Source of the DNA: Devosia crocina
GTDB taxonomy: Bacteria > Pseudomonadota > Alphaproteobacteria > Rhizobiales > Devosiaceae
Assembly: GCF_900116545.1 (NCBI RefSeq)
Contig: NZ_FPCK01000001.1
Location: forward strand, 930,001 to 994,000
Length of the DNA stretch: 64,000 bases
Direction of reading: 5' to 3'
The position numbers and the translations under genes are program-made. The notes beneath the pieces are model-generated. The model searched no databases. It was not told where the DNA came from and saw only the letters and a program-made list of their open reading frames with translations. Below, one piece after another: positions 6,983-18,408 of the stretch (positions within the stretch are counted from its first letter, which is position 1; each line of letters begins with the position of its first letter).

Positions 6983-7960
6983 TTGACCAAGGCGTTTTAC
7001 TCATCCGGCGACGTGATCGCCGACCGGCGCGCGGATTATGCCCGCATGCTGGCCGAAGGCGGTGACCATGCCGCTGCGGCCGAACTCATGGAGCAGGCCC
7101 TCGAAATCGTGCCCGACTGGGCGGCGGGGTGGGATCGCCTCGGCAGCTTCCACGAGAAAAGCGGCAATGTGGCCTCTGCCATTGCTGCCTGGCGGCGGCT
7201 CGAAGCGCTTGACGACAACGGCACTTTCGGCGCGCGGCTGAAGCTGGCAGCGCACAATGCCGGGGCGGCCGGCGAGGGCACAGCGGTGAGCTATGTCGAA
7301 GCGCTGTTCGACCAATATGCACCGCAATTCGAGAATGCGCTGGTGGGCAAGCTCGGCTATCGCGTGCCCGAAATGCTCGATGCCAGGGTCGCTCAATGTG
7401 CCGCCACGGTCGGGATCGAGCGCTTCGCCAAGGCGGTCGATCTTGGATGCGGCACGGGACTGATGGGGGAAAAGTTGCGCGGTCGCGTCGACTTTCTCGA
7501 AGGCGTCGATATCTCTGCGGCCATGATCGCGGAGACGGCGCGCAAGGGGATTTATGACAGCCTGCAGAAGGCCGAGCTGGTGGCAGCGCTCAATACGCGG
7601 CGCGCCGAAGCTGACCTGGTGACGGCGGCCGATGTGTTTATCTATTGCGGCGACCTGCAGCCGGTGCTTGCGGCGCTGGTGCCGGCGCTCAAGCCCGGTG
7701 GGCTCGTGGCGTTTTCGCTCGAAGCGCATGACGGCGAGGAAGCGCTCTTTCTGCGGCCCAGCCTGCGATACGCCCATGGGGTCGCGGCAGCGCGCGATGC
7801 GCTGGTGGTGGCAGGGCTCGACATCATGTGCTTCGAAACGGCCGTGCTGCGTTTCGATCGGGGCGCGCCGATCACCGGAATACTCGTCGTCGCGCGCAAG
7901 CCACCGGTGGAGCTGTCGGCGGCAAATGACGGAGCCGAAGGCGGCAATGTCGCGGCCTAG
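6983..7960 (+). CDS. TPR-containing class I SAM-dependent methyltransferase
   Basis: The cytosolic protein of about 325 aa has an N-terminal helical region with one or two TPR-like repeats (about residues 15-75, e.g. AAELMEQALEIVPDWAAGWD) and a C-terminal methyltransferase domain. SAM motif I reads AVDLGCGTGLMGEKL, followed by GVDIS and a post-motif Asp. The substrate is unknown; tetratricopeptide fusions suggest a protein or biotin-like target, which is inference. The start is uncertain: TTG at 6983 gives the sensible N-terminus LTKAFYSSGDVIADRRADYA, but its SD is weak, and the frame is open to 6902. Confidence 0.8.
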   Translation: MTKAFYSSGDVIADRRADYARMLAEGGDHAAAAELMEQALEIVPDWAAGWDRLGSFHEKSGNVASAIAAWRRLEALDDNGTFGARLKLAAHNAGAAGEGTAVSYVEALFDQYAPQFENALVGKLGYRVPEMLDARVAQCAATVGIERFAKAVDLGCGTGLMGEKLRGRVDFLEGVDISAAMIAETARKGIYDSLQKAELVAALNTRRAEADLVTAADVFIYCGDLQPVLAALVPALKPGGLVAFSLEAHDGEEALFLRPSLRYAHGVAAARDALVVAGLDIMCFETAVLRFDRGAPITGILVVARKPPVELSAANDGAEGGNVAA

Positions 7961-7983
7961 CCAAAGCGCCTGACACTTGGCAC

Positions 7984-8010
7984 AAGGGCCTTCTGACTGG
8001 AGGCCCTTTT
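7984..8010 (+). terminator. Terminator-like hairpin overlapping the ltaE ribosome site
   Basis: Perfect 8-bp stem AAGGGCCT (7984-7991) / AGGCCCTT (8001-8008), 9-nt loop, then TT and the ATG at 8012. The GGAGG Shine-Dalgarno (7999-8003) falls in the loop and 3' arm, so the hairpin would hide it. See findings. Confidence 0.6.
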
Positions 8011-8011
8011 G

Positions 8012-9028
8012 ATGGATGCGATCCGCTACGATTTTCGCTCCGACACCGTGACCCGGCCAACCGAGGGCATGCGGGCTGCTATGGCTGCTGCCGATGTGGG
8101 CGACGACGTGTTCGGCGATGATCCCACCGTCAACCGGCTTGAGCAGCGCATGGCTGGCCTCCTTGGCAAGGACGCGGCGCTATTCGTGCCGTCGGGGACC
8201 ATGTCGAACCTGCTTGGACTGATGAGCCATTGCGGGCGGGGCGACGAGTTCATTGCCGGGCAGAAGGCGCATCTTTACCTCAACGAGGCGGGTGGCGCGG
8301 CGGTGCTCGGTTCGATCCAGCCGCAACCGATCGCGCATCTTGCCGATGGGACCATGGCGCTCGAAGAAATCGAAGCGGCGATCAAGCCCGACGACAGCCA
8401 CTATGCGCGGACGCGGGTGATCGCGCTCGAAAACACGTTCGGTGGACGGGTGCTGCCGGTTAGCTACATGACCGCCGTGGCCGAGATTGCCGCACGACAT
8501 GGGCTGGGGCTGCATCTTGACGGGGCGCGGGCCTTTAATGCGACGATCGCTCTGGGAATGGATATCAGCACGTTCGTCGAGCCCTTCGATACCGTGTCGA
8601 TCTGCCTTTCCAAGGGGCTGGGGGCGCCAGTTGGTTCGGTGCTCATCGGGCGGCAGGATCTGATCGACACGGCGCGACGGCATCGCAAGATGCTGGGCGG
8701 CGGCATGCGGCAGGCGGGCCTCTTGGCAGCAGCGGGGCTTTATGCCCTCGATCATCATGTTGCGCGCCTTGCCGATGATCATCGCCGGGCGCGGCGGTTG
8801 GCCGAGGGCCTCGCGCGGCATGAGGCGTTGACGGTGAGCGTACCCGACACCAACATTATCTGGGTGACCGTGGCTCAGGAGGCGGCCGAGGGGTTCGATC
8901 GGTTGCTCGAAGAGAACGGCATCGGCGTCATGGGGCGCTATGGCAGCCAGCGCTGGGTGACGCATCTCGACATCAGCGATGAGGCTGTGGACACTGCATT
9001 GACGTTGGTGGATCAGCACTTTGCTTGA
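8012..9028 (+). CDS. ltaE: Low-specificity L-threonine aldolase
   Basis: The 338-aa PLP enzyme of fold type I cleaves L-threonine or allo-threonine to glycine and acetaldehyde. The family signature FRSDTVTRPT is at the N-terminus, then GDDVFGDDPTVNRLE, and the PLP lysine lies in CLSKGLGAPVGS, with the LDGARAFNA region upstream of it. Length is typical. The start ATG at 8012 has GGAGG at spacing 8. The hairpin just before it overlaps the ribosome site, so expression may be throttled or uncoupled from the upstream methyltransferase gene. Confidence 0.93.
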   Translation: MDAIRYDFRSDTVTRPTEGMRAAMAAADVGDDVFGDDPTVNRLEQRMAGLLGKDAALFVPSGTMSNLLGLMSHCGRGDEFIAGQKAHLYLNEAGGAAVLGSIQPQPIAHLADGTMALEEIEAAIKPDDSHYARTRVIALENTFGGRVLPVSYMTAVAEIAARHGLGLHLDGARAFNATIALGMDISTFVEPFDTVSICLSKGLGAPVGSVLIGRQDLIDTARRHRKMLGGGMRQAGLLAAAGLYALDHHVARLADDHRRARRLAEGLARHEALTVSVPDTNIIWVTVAQEAAEGFDRLLEENGIGVMGRYGSQRWVTHLDISDEAVDTALTLVDQHFA

Positions 9029-9117
9029 ACTGGACAGCTAATCGTTGCGAAGGCCATGGTGTTGACGCGTTTTTACCGCTCGATGCTCAGATCATGGACC
9101 GCAGAGGAGGATCGGCA

Positions 9118-9717
9118 ATGCGGGCAATCGCGATTTTGATGGGTCTTGGCGCGATGGTGGCGCCGGCTCTGGCCCAGGATGATGTCGTGTTGGACTATCG
9201 GGACAGTTCGGTGCTCGACATGGCCGATATTGCGCAATGGGAGCCGGTCGGCGAGCGGATCGGCGGCGATGTCGTGGTGCTTGGGGAGGTCAGCGGAGCG
9301 TTCACCGAGGCGGGGGCCGAGGAAATCGCCTATCTCGTCAGCACCGAGGTGCCATCGCAAATCGATCCGTTTCCCGATGTCGCGCAGCGACTGGTGATTT
9401 TTGCCGGTGACGCCCAAATTGCCGATTGGGCGCTTCCCGAGGATTCTGCGTATTCCCGCGCCGTGACCGCACGGGACCTCGATGGAGACGGGATCGACGA
9501 AGTCATCCTCGAAATGGGCTTTTACAATATGGGGACGCAGACCATCGGGCTTGCAGTGGTCAGCGTGGGCGAAACGCCTGAGGTGACCCAGACGCTTCCT
9601 GATGTCTATATCGACAGCTGCGAGGCCGGTGCCGGCCAGCTCAGCATCGAAGCCAGCGTCGTCTTTGTCAGCGATGGGATGCTGTCGAGCCAGACGGAGA
9701 CGCTGCCCTGCGCTTGA
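9118..9717 (+). CDS. Exported hypothetical protein with one FG-GAP/EF-hand-like motif
   Basis: The 199-aa protein has a clear Sec signal peptide (MRAIAILMGLGAMVAPALAQ) and an acidic mature region. The segment ARDLDGDGIDEVILEMGF resembles the calcium-binding DxDGDGxDE loop of FG-GAP/VCBS-type repeats. Two Cys near the C-terminus (DSCEAG and LPCA) could form a disulfide. The start at 9118 has GAGGAGG at good spacing. No enzyme motif is seen and the function is unknown. It is 89 nt downstream of ltaE. Confidence 0.8.
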   Translation: MRAIAILMGLGAMVAPALAQDDVVLDYRDSSVLDMADIAQWEPVGERIGGDVVVLGEVSGAFTEAGAEEIAYLVSTEVPSQIDPFPDVAQRLVIFAGDAQIADWALPEDSAYSRAVTARDLDGDGIDEVILEMGFYNMGTQTIGLAVVSVGETPEVTQTLPDVYIDSCEAGAGQLSIEASVVFVSDGMLSSQTETLPCA

Positions 9718-9718
9718 G

Positions 9719-10342
9719 CTAGCCCGCGCGCCAGAAGGCGTGAAGCCCCTTGATATCGGCCGAGGTCAGGAGCGGCATGGCAAGGCTCAGGCGTTCGACC
9801 GGCCAGTCCCACCAGTTCATTTCAAGCAGCAGCGCAATGTCGTGTTCGGCAAATCGCTTGCGGATTGGCTTGGCTGGGTTGCCGCCGACGATGGTGTAGG
9901 GCTCTACGTCCCGGGTGACCAGGGCGCGGGTGCCGAGCACGGCGCCATGACCGATTTTCACGCCGGGCATGACGATGGCCTCGGAGCCGATCCATACATC
10001 GTTGCCGGTGACCGTGTCGCCAGCGGGCTGGAAGGCATTGTTGCCGGTGGCGAACTCGGGCGCGTCGGGGACGAAGGCGAAGGGAAAAGTCGAGACCCAG
10101 TCATTCCGATGGCCCTGATTGCCGGCCATGATGAAGGCGGCACCGGAGCCGATCGAGCAGAAGGCGCCGATGATCAAGCGATCGACGCCCGGCTCGCGCA
10201 TGAGATAGCGGGCGCAATCATCGAAGCTGTGGCCGTGATAATAGCCGGAATAGTAGCTATAGCGGCCCACGACGATATTGGGATTGGTGATCTGGCGATC
10301 GAGCGGGATGCCCAGGAACGGGCTTTCGAAATAGTTGGACAT
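9719..10342 (-). CDS. catB: CatB-type xenobiotic O-acetyltransferase
   Basis: The 207-aa protein has a left-handed beta-helix of hexapeptide repeats. It matches type B chloramphenicol/streptogramin acetyltransferases along its length: SNPNI-like start, [20 protein letters not shown] (His is the catalytic base), [17 protein letters not shown], and the end motif [12 protein letters not shown] with MNWWDW. Family members transfer acetyl from acetyl-CoA to chloramphenicol or related molecules; chromosomal copies are frequent in alphaproteobacteria and their native substrate is unclear. The start at 10342 (MSNYFESPF) fits the family; an upstream ATG adds nine residues. It converges with the exported protein at 9118. 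Confidence 0.9.
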   Translation of the reverse strand: MSNYFESPFLGIPLDRQITNPNIVVGRYSYYSGYYHGHSFDDCARYLMREPGVDRLIIGAFCSIGSGAAFIMAGNQGHRNDWVSTFPFAFVPDAPEFATGNNAFQPAGDTVTGNDVWIGSEAIVMPGVKIGHGAVLGTRALVTRDVEPYTIVGGNPAKPIRKRFAEHDIALLLEMNWWDWPVERLSLAMPLLTSADIKGLHAFWRAG

Positions 10343-10682
10343 GATTGATCCATGAAGAGAACTGAACAAACAGCGCGCGCGACAAGGCGCCGGCGCTGTG
10401 GCCGGTAGAGGCGGCGTTCCTTGCGCGGGTCAGGCGCGGGGGAACGCGATGGCGCTGGTTCGGTCTGTGCGCTTCATGGTGCGCTTTTGGTAGCGCAGAC
10501 GGGTGGGGATGTCGAGTAGGGTGGCAGTGGGGGCACTCGCATTTGGCAGGTCCGCCCCCTCACCGACTCGGCTTTGCCGAGCCACTTCTCCCCCAGAGGG
10601 AGAGGTATGGCGGCTCACGAGCATCAGCTTTCCCAAATGGGACCGTCCTCCCCCTTCAGAAGGGGGAGGTGCAGGGATTGTG
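10343..10682. repeat. Intergenic dispersed repeat region between catB and carB
   Basis: Most of the 340 bases has no gene. From about 10550 it holds hairpin elements that look like an intergenic dispersed repeat: CTCGGC/GCCGAG with a TTT loop (10567-10581), a TCTCCC/GGGAGA pair, and a perfect 11-bp stem CCTCCCCCTTC/GAAGGGGGAGG (10647-10669). A close relative of the last stem lies at 56606-56628. Spurious peptides such as SPTRLCRATSPPEGEV encoded by such repeats are common in rhizobial annotations. The last hairpin may also serve as the carB 3' end. Confidence 0.55.
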
Positions 10683-13994
<3,312 letters not shown>

Positions 13995-14210
13995 GGCGCT
14001 CGCTCTGTTCTAGCAATTTTGGCAGCGGGCGAGGAGAGGGGACTCGCCCGGACACACCTATCCGCGCGAAACCCGCACGGCAACTGAGCGCTGCGGCACG
14101 GGAGGGAAGACCGGACATGGCGGTTAGGTGGGCTGTCTAACCGAAGAGTCGGCAGATGGGAAGGGGCGGGTTATGCTTGTTCCCGCTTTGGCAGGGATCG
14201 TTCACTCCAA

Positions 14211-14519
14211 TCAACAACGGAATGGGGCAAAAGTGCTGGCGGCTCCCTCGTTCATCAGCACCATGGTCAGAAGATCAGCGATATCGCGTTCCCGGTTGGA
14301 TCGCGGGCAAATACCGGCGCTTTCCATGCAGCCCGAAGCTATGAAATTCTCGTTGCTGGCAAGAAAGTTGTAGTTGATGTCATCCGGCCCGACAGTCTCG
14401 AGCGCGCGGCTCCACGCGTCGGCATAAAGAGCGCATTTTTGCTGCTGCCAGGCAGATTGCTCTTCGGCGAATGCAGGCGGAACGACCAGCAAAAGCAATA
14501 GCGGGATGAGACGCTTCAT
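14211..14519 (-). CDS. Small exported protein, Cys-containing
   Basis: The 102-aa protein has a strong signal peptide (MKRLIPLLLLLVVPPAFAEE) and a mature domain of about 83 residues with four Cys (KCALY, SGCME, GICPR, FRC end), consistent with two disulfides. No family is recognised. The ATG overlaps the stop of the preceding gene by one base (TGATG), so it is translationally coupled to it. Both are small periplasmic proteins and may work together. Confidence 0.75.
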   Translation of the reverse strand: MKRLIPLLLLLVVPPAFAEEQSAWQQQKCALYADAWSRALETVGPDDINYNFLASNENFIASGCMESAGICPRSNRERDIADLLTMVLMNEGAASTFAPFRC

Positions 14520-14743
14520 CAGAGGTCACCAAGGAAATCGGAGCACTGTCCTGCGCTTTCGCCGGATTGCTCGAGACATGCACACTGGCTTTCGAAGCGT
14601 TCGATCTCCTCTTCAGTCAGCTTGTTGCCGGACACAAGCAAACTCAGCTGGGACCGGCAAAGCTGCGCTTCGACCATAGAGGTTGTCGCTGCAGCGGGTG
14701 TGGCGATTAAAAGAGTGGCAAGGATCAAAACGATAGGGCGCAT
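14519..14743 (-). CDS. Small exported protein, first of a coupled pair
   Basis: The 74-aa protein has a signal peptide (MRPIVLILATLLIATPAAAT) and a short mature part with four Cys (LCRS, QCACLE, QCSDF). The start at 14743 is chosen because it opens a clean signal peptide; the frame is open upstream to 14842 but those residues look random. The stop TGA shares its A with the ATG of the next gene. Function is unknown; the Cys pattern suggests disulfide-bonded periplasmic folding. Confidence 0.7.
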   Translation of the reverse strand: MRPIVLILATLLIATPAAATTSMVEAQLCRSQLSLLVSGNKLTEEEIERFESQCACLEQSGESAGQCSDFLGDL

Positions 14744-14976
14744 GGTACTTCCGGCAAGATTGGCTCCTTGTAGCCGGGGGATTGTGTTCGGCTGGTGGCG
14801 GCCCGGAAGACATCGGAAAACGCCCGGCCCGATTGCCCTCAAACCGCCTCGCCGCAGTCAAACAGTTGCCCATATTGGTGGCTCACATCGCTGTGATTGC
14901 TTGTGCGATCTTCGACTGTTTGCATTTCTGCGCCGGACCAGCGTTGGGCTGTCCGCGCCCTGACAATGAGGTTGAA

Positions 14977-15114
14977 ATGAAAAATCTACGAGTTGCCGCT
15001 TTTGCGGTCGTCACTGCACTGGCTCTGGCGGCCTGTGGAGGCGATGCTCCGCCAGCCAATCCGCCAGCGGACACGACGACGCCAGCGACACCGGCTGCGC
15101 CGCCTCCATCCTGA
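14977..15114 (+). CDS. Small lipoprotein, Pro/Thr/Ala-rich
   Basis: The 45-aa product has a type II signal peptide: positively charged MKNLR, a hydrophobic core, and lipobox LAAC at about residues 16-19. The mature tail is only 27 residues and almost entirely Gly, Asp, Pro, Thr and Ala. GAGG lies 6 nt before the ATG, and a strong terminator follows the stop. It resembles small entericidin-like or spacer lipoproteins of the outer envelope; the role is unknown. Confidence 0.7.
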   Translation: MKNLRVAAFAVVTALALAACGGDAPPANPPADTTTPATPAAPPPS

Positions 15115-15124
15115 CGGTATCATC

Positions 15125-15157
15125 AAAAAGCCCCGGCCAAGACCGGGGCTTTAATTT
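15125..15157. terminator. Bidirectional terminator
   Basis: Perfect 10-bp stem AAAGCCCCGG (15127-15136) / CCGGGGCTTT (15143-15152), with TAATTTT after it on the plus strand and TTTTTGATG on the minus strand. It separates two convergent genes. Confidence 0.85.
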
Positions 15158-15526
15158 TCAGGCGGCCTCGACATGGGCGTTTCGCTCGAGAGCGGCGGCG
15201 ATGTGGGCAACGCTATAGGGCTTGGGCACGAAGACGGCGTTCGGCGCGAGGTCGGAGGGCTTTGGATAGACACCGCCGGAGACCACGACAATGGGCAGGC
15301 CGGGCAGGGCGCGGGCGGCCAATCGCGCCAGCGCCAGACCATCGGGGCCGACACCGAGCTCGATATCGGTCACGAGCGCGGAAATGGACTGATCAAGGAG
15401 GCGGGCGGCGCTTGCCGCGCTTGAGGTTGGGACTGGATCATACCCGAACTCGATCAACTGGTCGCACAGATCAAGAAGCAGGATCGGGTTGTCTTCGACG
15501 ACGAGAACTCTGTGAATAGTATTCAT
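15158..15526 (-). CDS. Single-domain response regulator (CheY-like)
   Basis: The 122-aa protein is a lone receiver domain. Acidic pocket residues lie in LVVEDN, the phosphoacceptor Asp in ALVTDIELG, the conserved Ser in VVVSGG and the Lys in FVPKPYS. There is no output domain. The start at 15526 (MNTIHRVLV) has GGGGAAG upstream. No histidine kinase lies nearby. Such receivers in alphaproteobacteria often work with HWE-type kinases or in motility; motA/motB are 2 kb away, but that link is only positional. Confidence 0.88.
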   Translation of the reverse strand: MNTIHRVLVVEDNPILLLDLCDQLIEFGYDPVPTSSAASAARLLDQSISALVTDIELGVGPDGLALARLAARALPGLPIVVVSGGVYPKPSDLAPNAVFVPKPYSVAHIAAALERNAHVEAA

Positions 15527-15628
15527 CGGTCTTCCCCATGGCATATGCCAAACAAGCGCGGGAAAAGATCGATCGTTGCATGTTGCGAGCGCATGGCTGC
15601 CAACATGGTTACCATTTGATTTAAAATT

Positions 15629-16732
15629 TCAGAGCCTGGCGCGGTAGAGGCCGACCCGGATGCCCCCATGAAGGACCGGGGGGAGCGGCGCTTCGAATTT
15701 AAGGCCGGTTGCCTGTGCAAGGCTCTTGTCGGCGGTGATGATGCCCACCTGCCAACCGCTGAAGCGGGTCTTGAGCACTTTGCCGAGCGTTCGGTGCAAG
15801 GTGACGAGTGGGGCCTTGTCACCGATGCGCGTGCCATAGGGCGGGTTGAGGATGACAAGGCCAGGCGGGCCGGGGGGCGGCTCAAGGGCCTCGATGGGCG
15901 TCTGCTCGAAAGCCGTGATGTCAGCGACACCCGCCCGTTCGGCGTTTTCGCGGGCCATGCGGATGGCGCCGGCATCGCGATCTGATCCATGGAAGGTTCG
16001 GGTCGTCGTTTGTGGTGTCGGGGCGGCGCGCATTGCCTGCCAAGCTTGAGGATCGAAAGAGGGCAGGGTTTGGAAGGCGAAGTCGCGCTCCCGGCCCGGT
16101 TTGAAACCACGTGCAATCTCGGCAGCTTCGAGGACGAAAGTGCCCGAGCCGCACATGGGGTCGAGAACGGGGAACGACCCGTCGAATCCGCATTGGCGCA
16201 GGAACATGGCGGCCATGGTCTCGCGCATGGGTGCCTTGTTCACCGCTTCCTTGAAACCGCGTTTGTGGAGCGAGGCGCCGGTGGTATCGAGGCTGAGGGT
16301 GACGAGGTCATCCTCGATGCGGACCATGACGCGCAGGTCGGCATCTTCGGCTATCGGCGCGCGGAGTTCCTCGCTGATGGCAGTGGCGACGCGCTGAGCG
16401 GCGGCCCCGGCATGATAGATGCGCGAGCGCTTGCAACTGGCCTCGACCCGCAACGGGATTCTCGGGTCGAGATAATCTCCCCAAGGGATCTTGCGGGAGC
16501 GCTTATCGAGCTGGGCGAGATGCATGGCGCGAAACTCGCCGATGCGGGCAAGGACGCGGGTTGCGCCACGCAAAGTGAGATTGGCGAGCCAGACGTCGTT
16601 CCAAGTGCCGGAGAAGCTCACGCCACCATCGACAACGGTTGCGCCGGCAAAGCCCTGTTCGAGCGCTTCGGCGCAGAGCGGGGCTTCAAGGCCGGGGGTG
16701 GAAACGAGAAAGATGGGAAAGGTGGCGGTCAT
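15629..16732 (-). CDS. THUMP-domain class I SAM-dependent RNA methyltransferase (RlmL/YpsC-like)
   Basis: The 367-aa protein has an N-terminal ferredoxin-like/THUMP region (about residues 40-150) for RNA binding and a Rossmann methyltransferase domain with DPMCGSGTFVLEAA (SAM binding) and the catalytic NPPYG of N2-guanine methyltransferases. It belongs to the family that includes the N-terminal half of E. coli RlmL, which makes m2G2445 in 23S rRNA. The start MTATFPIFL at 16732 fits the family. Target position is by homology only. Confidence 0.88.
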   Translation of the reverse strand: MTATFPIFLVSTPGLEAPLCAEALEQGFAGATVVDGGVSFSGTWNDVWLANLTLRGATRVLARIGEFRAMHLAQLDKRSRKIPWGDYLDPRIPLRVEASCKRSRIYHAGAAAQRVATAISEELRAPIAEDADLRVMVRIEDDLVTLSLDTTGASLHKRGFKEAVNKAPMRETMAAMFLRQCGFDGSFPVLDPMCGSGTFVLEAAEIARGFKPGRERDFAFQTLPSFDPQAWQAMRAAPTPQTTTRTFHGSDRDAGAIRMARENAERAGVADITAFEQTPIEALEPPPGPPGLVILNPPYGTRIGDKAPLVTLHRTLGKVLKTRFSGWQVGIITADKSLAQATGLKFEAPLPPVLHGGIRVGLYRARL

Positions 16733-16795
16733 CGCGCAGCAGTAGCGAGGAGCGGCGATTGGAGCAATGGGGTGAGCTTGCCTTGGCGTCACTGC

Positions 16796-16862
16796 ATGGG
16801 TTGTGCGGGCGGGATGGATTGCCGGGACGAGCCCGGCAATGACGGTGCGGGGTGTCTTTCGG
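16796..16862. repeat. Rhizobial dispersed palindromic repeat
   Basis: Contains the perfect palindrome ATTGCCGGG (16818-16826) / CCCGGCAAT (16832-16840) with flanking GGGATGG and GACGG. Translated, it gives the peptide RAGWIAGTSPAMTVRG, a well-known artefact peptide of a repeat that is scattered between genes in many Hyphomicrobiales genomes. Confidence 0.7.
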
Positions 16863-16867
16863 CGCGG

Positions 16868-17299
16868 TCAGTTGTTGATCGAGAATACGCCCCATTGGGT
16901 TTCGCTGCAGGCGTCGTCGAGACAGATATTGGTGATCCAGAGGGCGCCATTGGCAAGCCCGACGCCTTCGGAAGTTACGATGAGATCGTCGACATCCTGA
17001 CCAAGGATTGCGTCGATGGTTTCGGGATAGACGAGGGTGTCGAAATTGTCGATGAGGTCCTGTTCTTCCAAGATATCGTAGACTTCGCCATTGGCGTTGA
17101 TCGTCATCGGATAAAGTCCATAGCCGGCGATATCGATCGGATTGAACATCGCTGCATCCTGAACGCCAGAAAAAACATCGAAGAAGCCATCGGCATCGCC
17201 GTGAATATTTTCGATGGAAATGTAGACTTCTTCTTCGCTGGCGCTGGCGGGCACGAGAAGAGCGAGCGTGAGCAGTGCAGATGCGAGGGTGCGCAGCAT
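16868..17299 (-). CDS. Exported hypothetical protein
   Basis: The 143-aa protein has a signal peptide (MLRTLASALLTLALLVPASASEE) and a very acidic mature domain. Two Cys close together near the C-terminus (ICLDDACSE) could form a disulfide. No domain is recognised. The start at 17299 gives the cleanest signal peptide; an upstream ATG adds eight residues. It diverges from motA. Confidence 0.72.
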   Translation of the reverse strand: MLRTLASALLTLALLVPASASEEEVYISIENIHGDADGFFDVFSGVQDAAMFNPIDIAGYGLYPMTINANGEVYDILEEQDLIDNFDTLVYPETIDAILGQDVDDLIVTSEGVGLANGALWITNICLDDACSETQWGVFSINN

Positions 17300-17484
17300 G
17301 GTGTGATCCTCTGGAAGCCGCATGGAAACGGCGGACGCGATACTGATCCAATTCGCCGCAAGTGCAAGACAGGCAGCAAAATATACCCGCCGTTAAGCCT
17401 GTGTCCGCATTATGGCACTGCCGGAGAAGACAGGCTCGCTCTGCTCCCCCGCATCTTTGTAGTATTGCGTTCAGGTCGGGTTTC

Positions 17485-18348
17485 ATGCGTCTGATTATCG
17501 GTATTGTGTTCGTGTTCGCCTGCGTTCTCGGCGGCTACGCGGCGATGGGCGGGCATGTCGAAGTGCTCTGGCAGCCATGGGAATTCGTGATCATTCTGGG
17601 CGCCGCGATCGGCGCCTATGTGATCGGCAATAGCGGGCGGGTGCTGAAGTCCACCGTCGGCATCTTCGGTACGCTGTTCAAGGGACCGAAGTACAACAAG
17701 GCCGCCTATGTGGAGCTGCTGGGCCTGCAGTTCAGCCTCTACAAGCTGATCCAAGCCAAGGGTGTCCTCGCCATCGAGCCGCATATCGAGAACCCGCACG
17801 AATCCGAGCTGTTCAACCGCTTCCCCACCTTTGCCAAGAACCACCATGCGGTGGAGTTTATGTGCGATTATCTGCGCATGGTGACCATGGGCACGAATAA
17901 CGCCCATGAAATGGAAGCGTTGATGGACGAGGAGCTCGAAACTCACCATCAGGAGCAGGAGCAGCTCGTCGGTGCCATGCAGGCGCTGGCGGACGGAACG
18001 CCGGCTCTCGGGATCGTGGCCGCCGTGCTCGGCGTGATTAAGACCATGGGCGCCATCACCGAGCCGCCCGAAGTGCTCGGCCACCTGATCGGCGGCGCAC
18101 TCGTGGGTACGTTTTTCGGCGTGTTCGTCGCCTATGGTTTCTTCGGGCCCATGGCGCAGTCGCTGCGCGGCATCTTCGAGGCCGAGTCCAAGTATTTCCT
18201 GTCCATGAAGGTGGGGCTTCTGGCCCATATCAGCGGCCAGCCGCCGGTCATGGCTGTCGAGTTCGCCCGCAAGGCCCTGATGAGCGATGTGCGCCCGACC
18301 TTCAACGAGGTCGAAGAAGCAACCGCAGCTCTTCCCGCCGCCACCTGA
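17485..18348 (+). CDS. motA: Flagellar motor stator protein MotA
   Basis: The 287-aa inner-membrane protein forms the proton channel of the flagellar stator with MotB. Four membrane segments are visible (about 2-20, 32-50, 170-190 and 202-222). The functional prolines lie in TPALGIVAA and EPPEVLGH, and the charged cytoplasmic loop that contacts FliG includes YLRMVTMGTNNAHEMEALMDEE. It is of the rhizobial type (N-terminus MRLIIGIVF). motB follows after 60 nt, so they form an operon. The rest of the flagellar cluster is not in the window. Confidence 0.96.
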   Translation: MRLIIGIVFVFACVLGGYAAMGGHVEVLWQPWEFVIILGAAIGAYVIGNSGRVLKSTVGIFGTLFKGPKYNKAAYVELLGLQFSLYKLIQAKGVLAIEPHIENPHESELFNRFPTFAKNHHAVEFMCDYLRMVTMGTNNAHEMEALMDEELETHHQEQEQLVGAMQALADGTPALGIVAAVLGVIKTMGAITEPPEVLGHLIGGALVGTFFGVFVAYGFFGPMAQSLRGIFEAESKYFLSMKVGLLAHISGQPPVMAVEFARKALMSDVRPTFNEVEEATAALPAAT

Positions 18349-18408
18349 TCCAGACTTTGCTTTCCGCCCGGGCCGAAGGTCCGGGCCATGCCTATCCAGA
18401 GACATCTT

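Noticed and set aside
16101..16842. Plus-strand peptide ending RAGWIAGTSPAMTVRG.
   Set aside because: Known type of false peptide coded by a rhizobial dispersed repeat.
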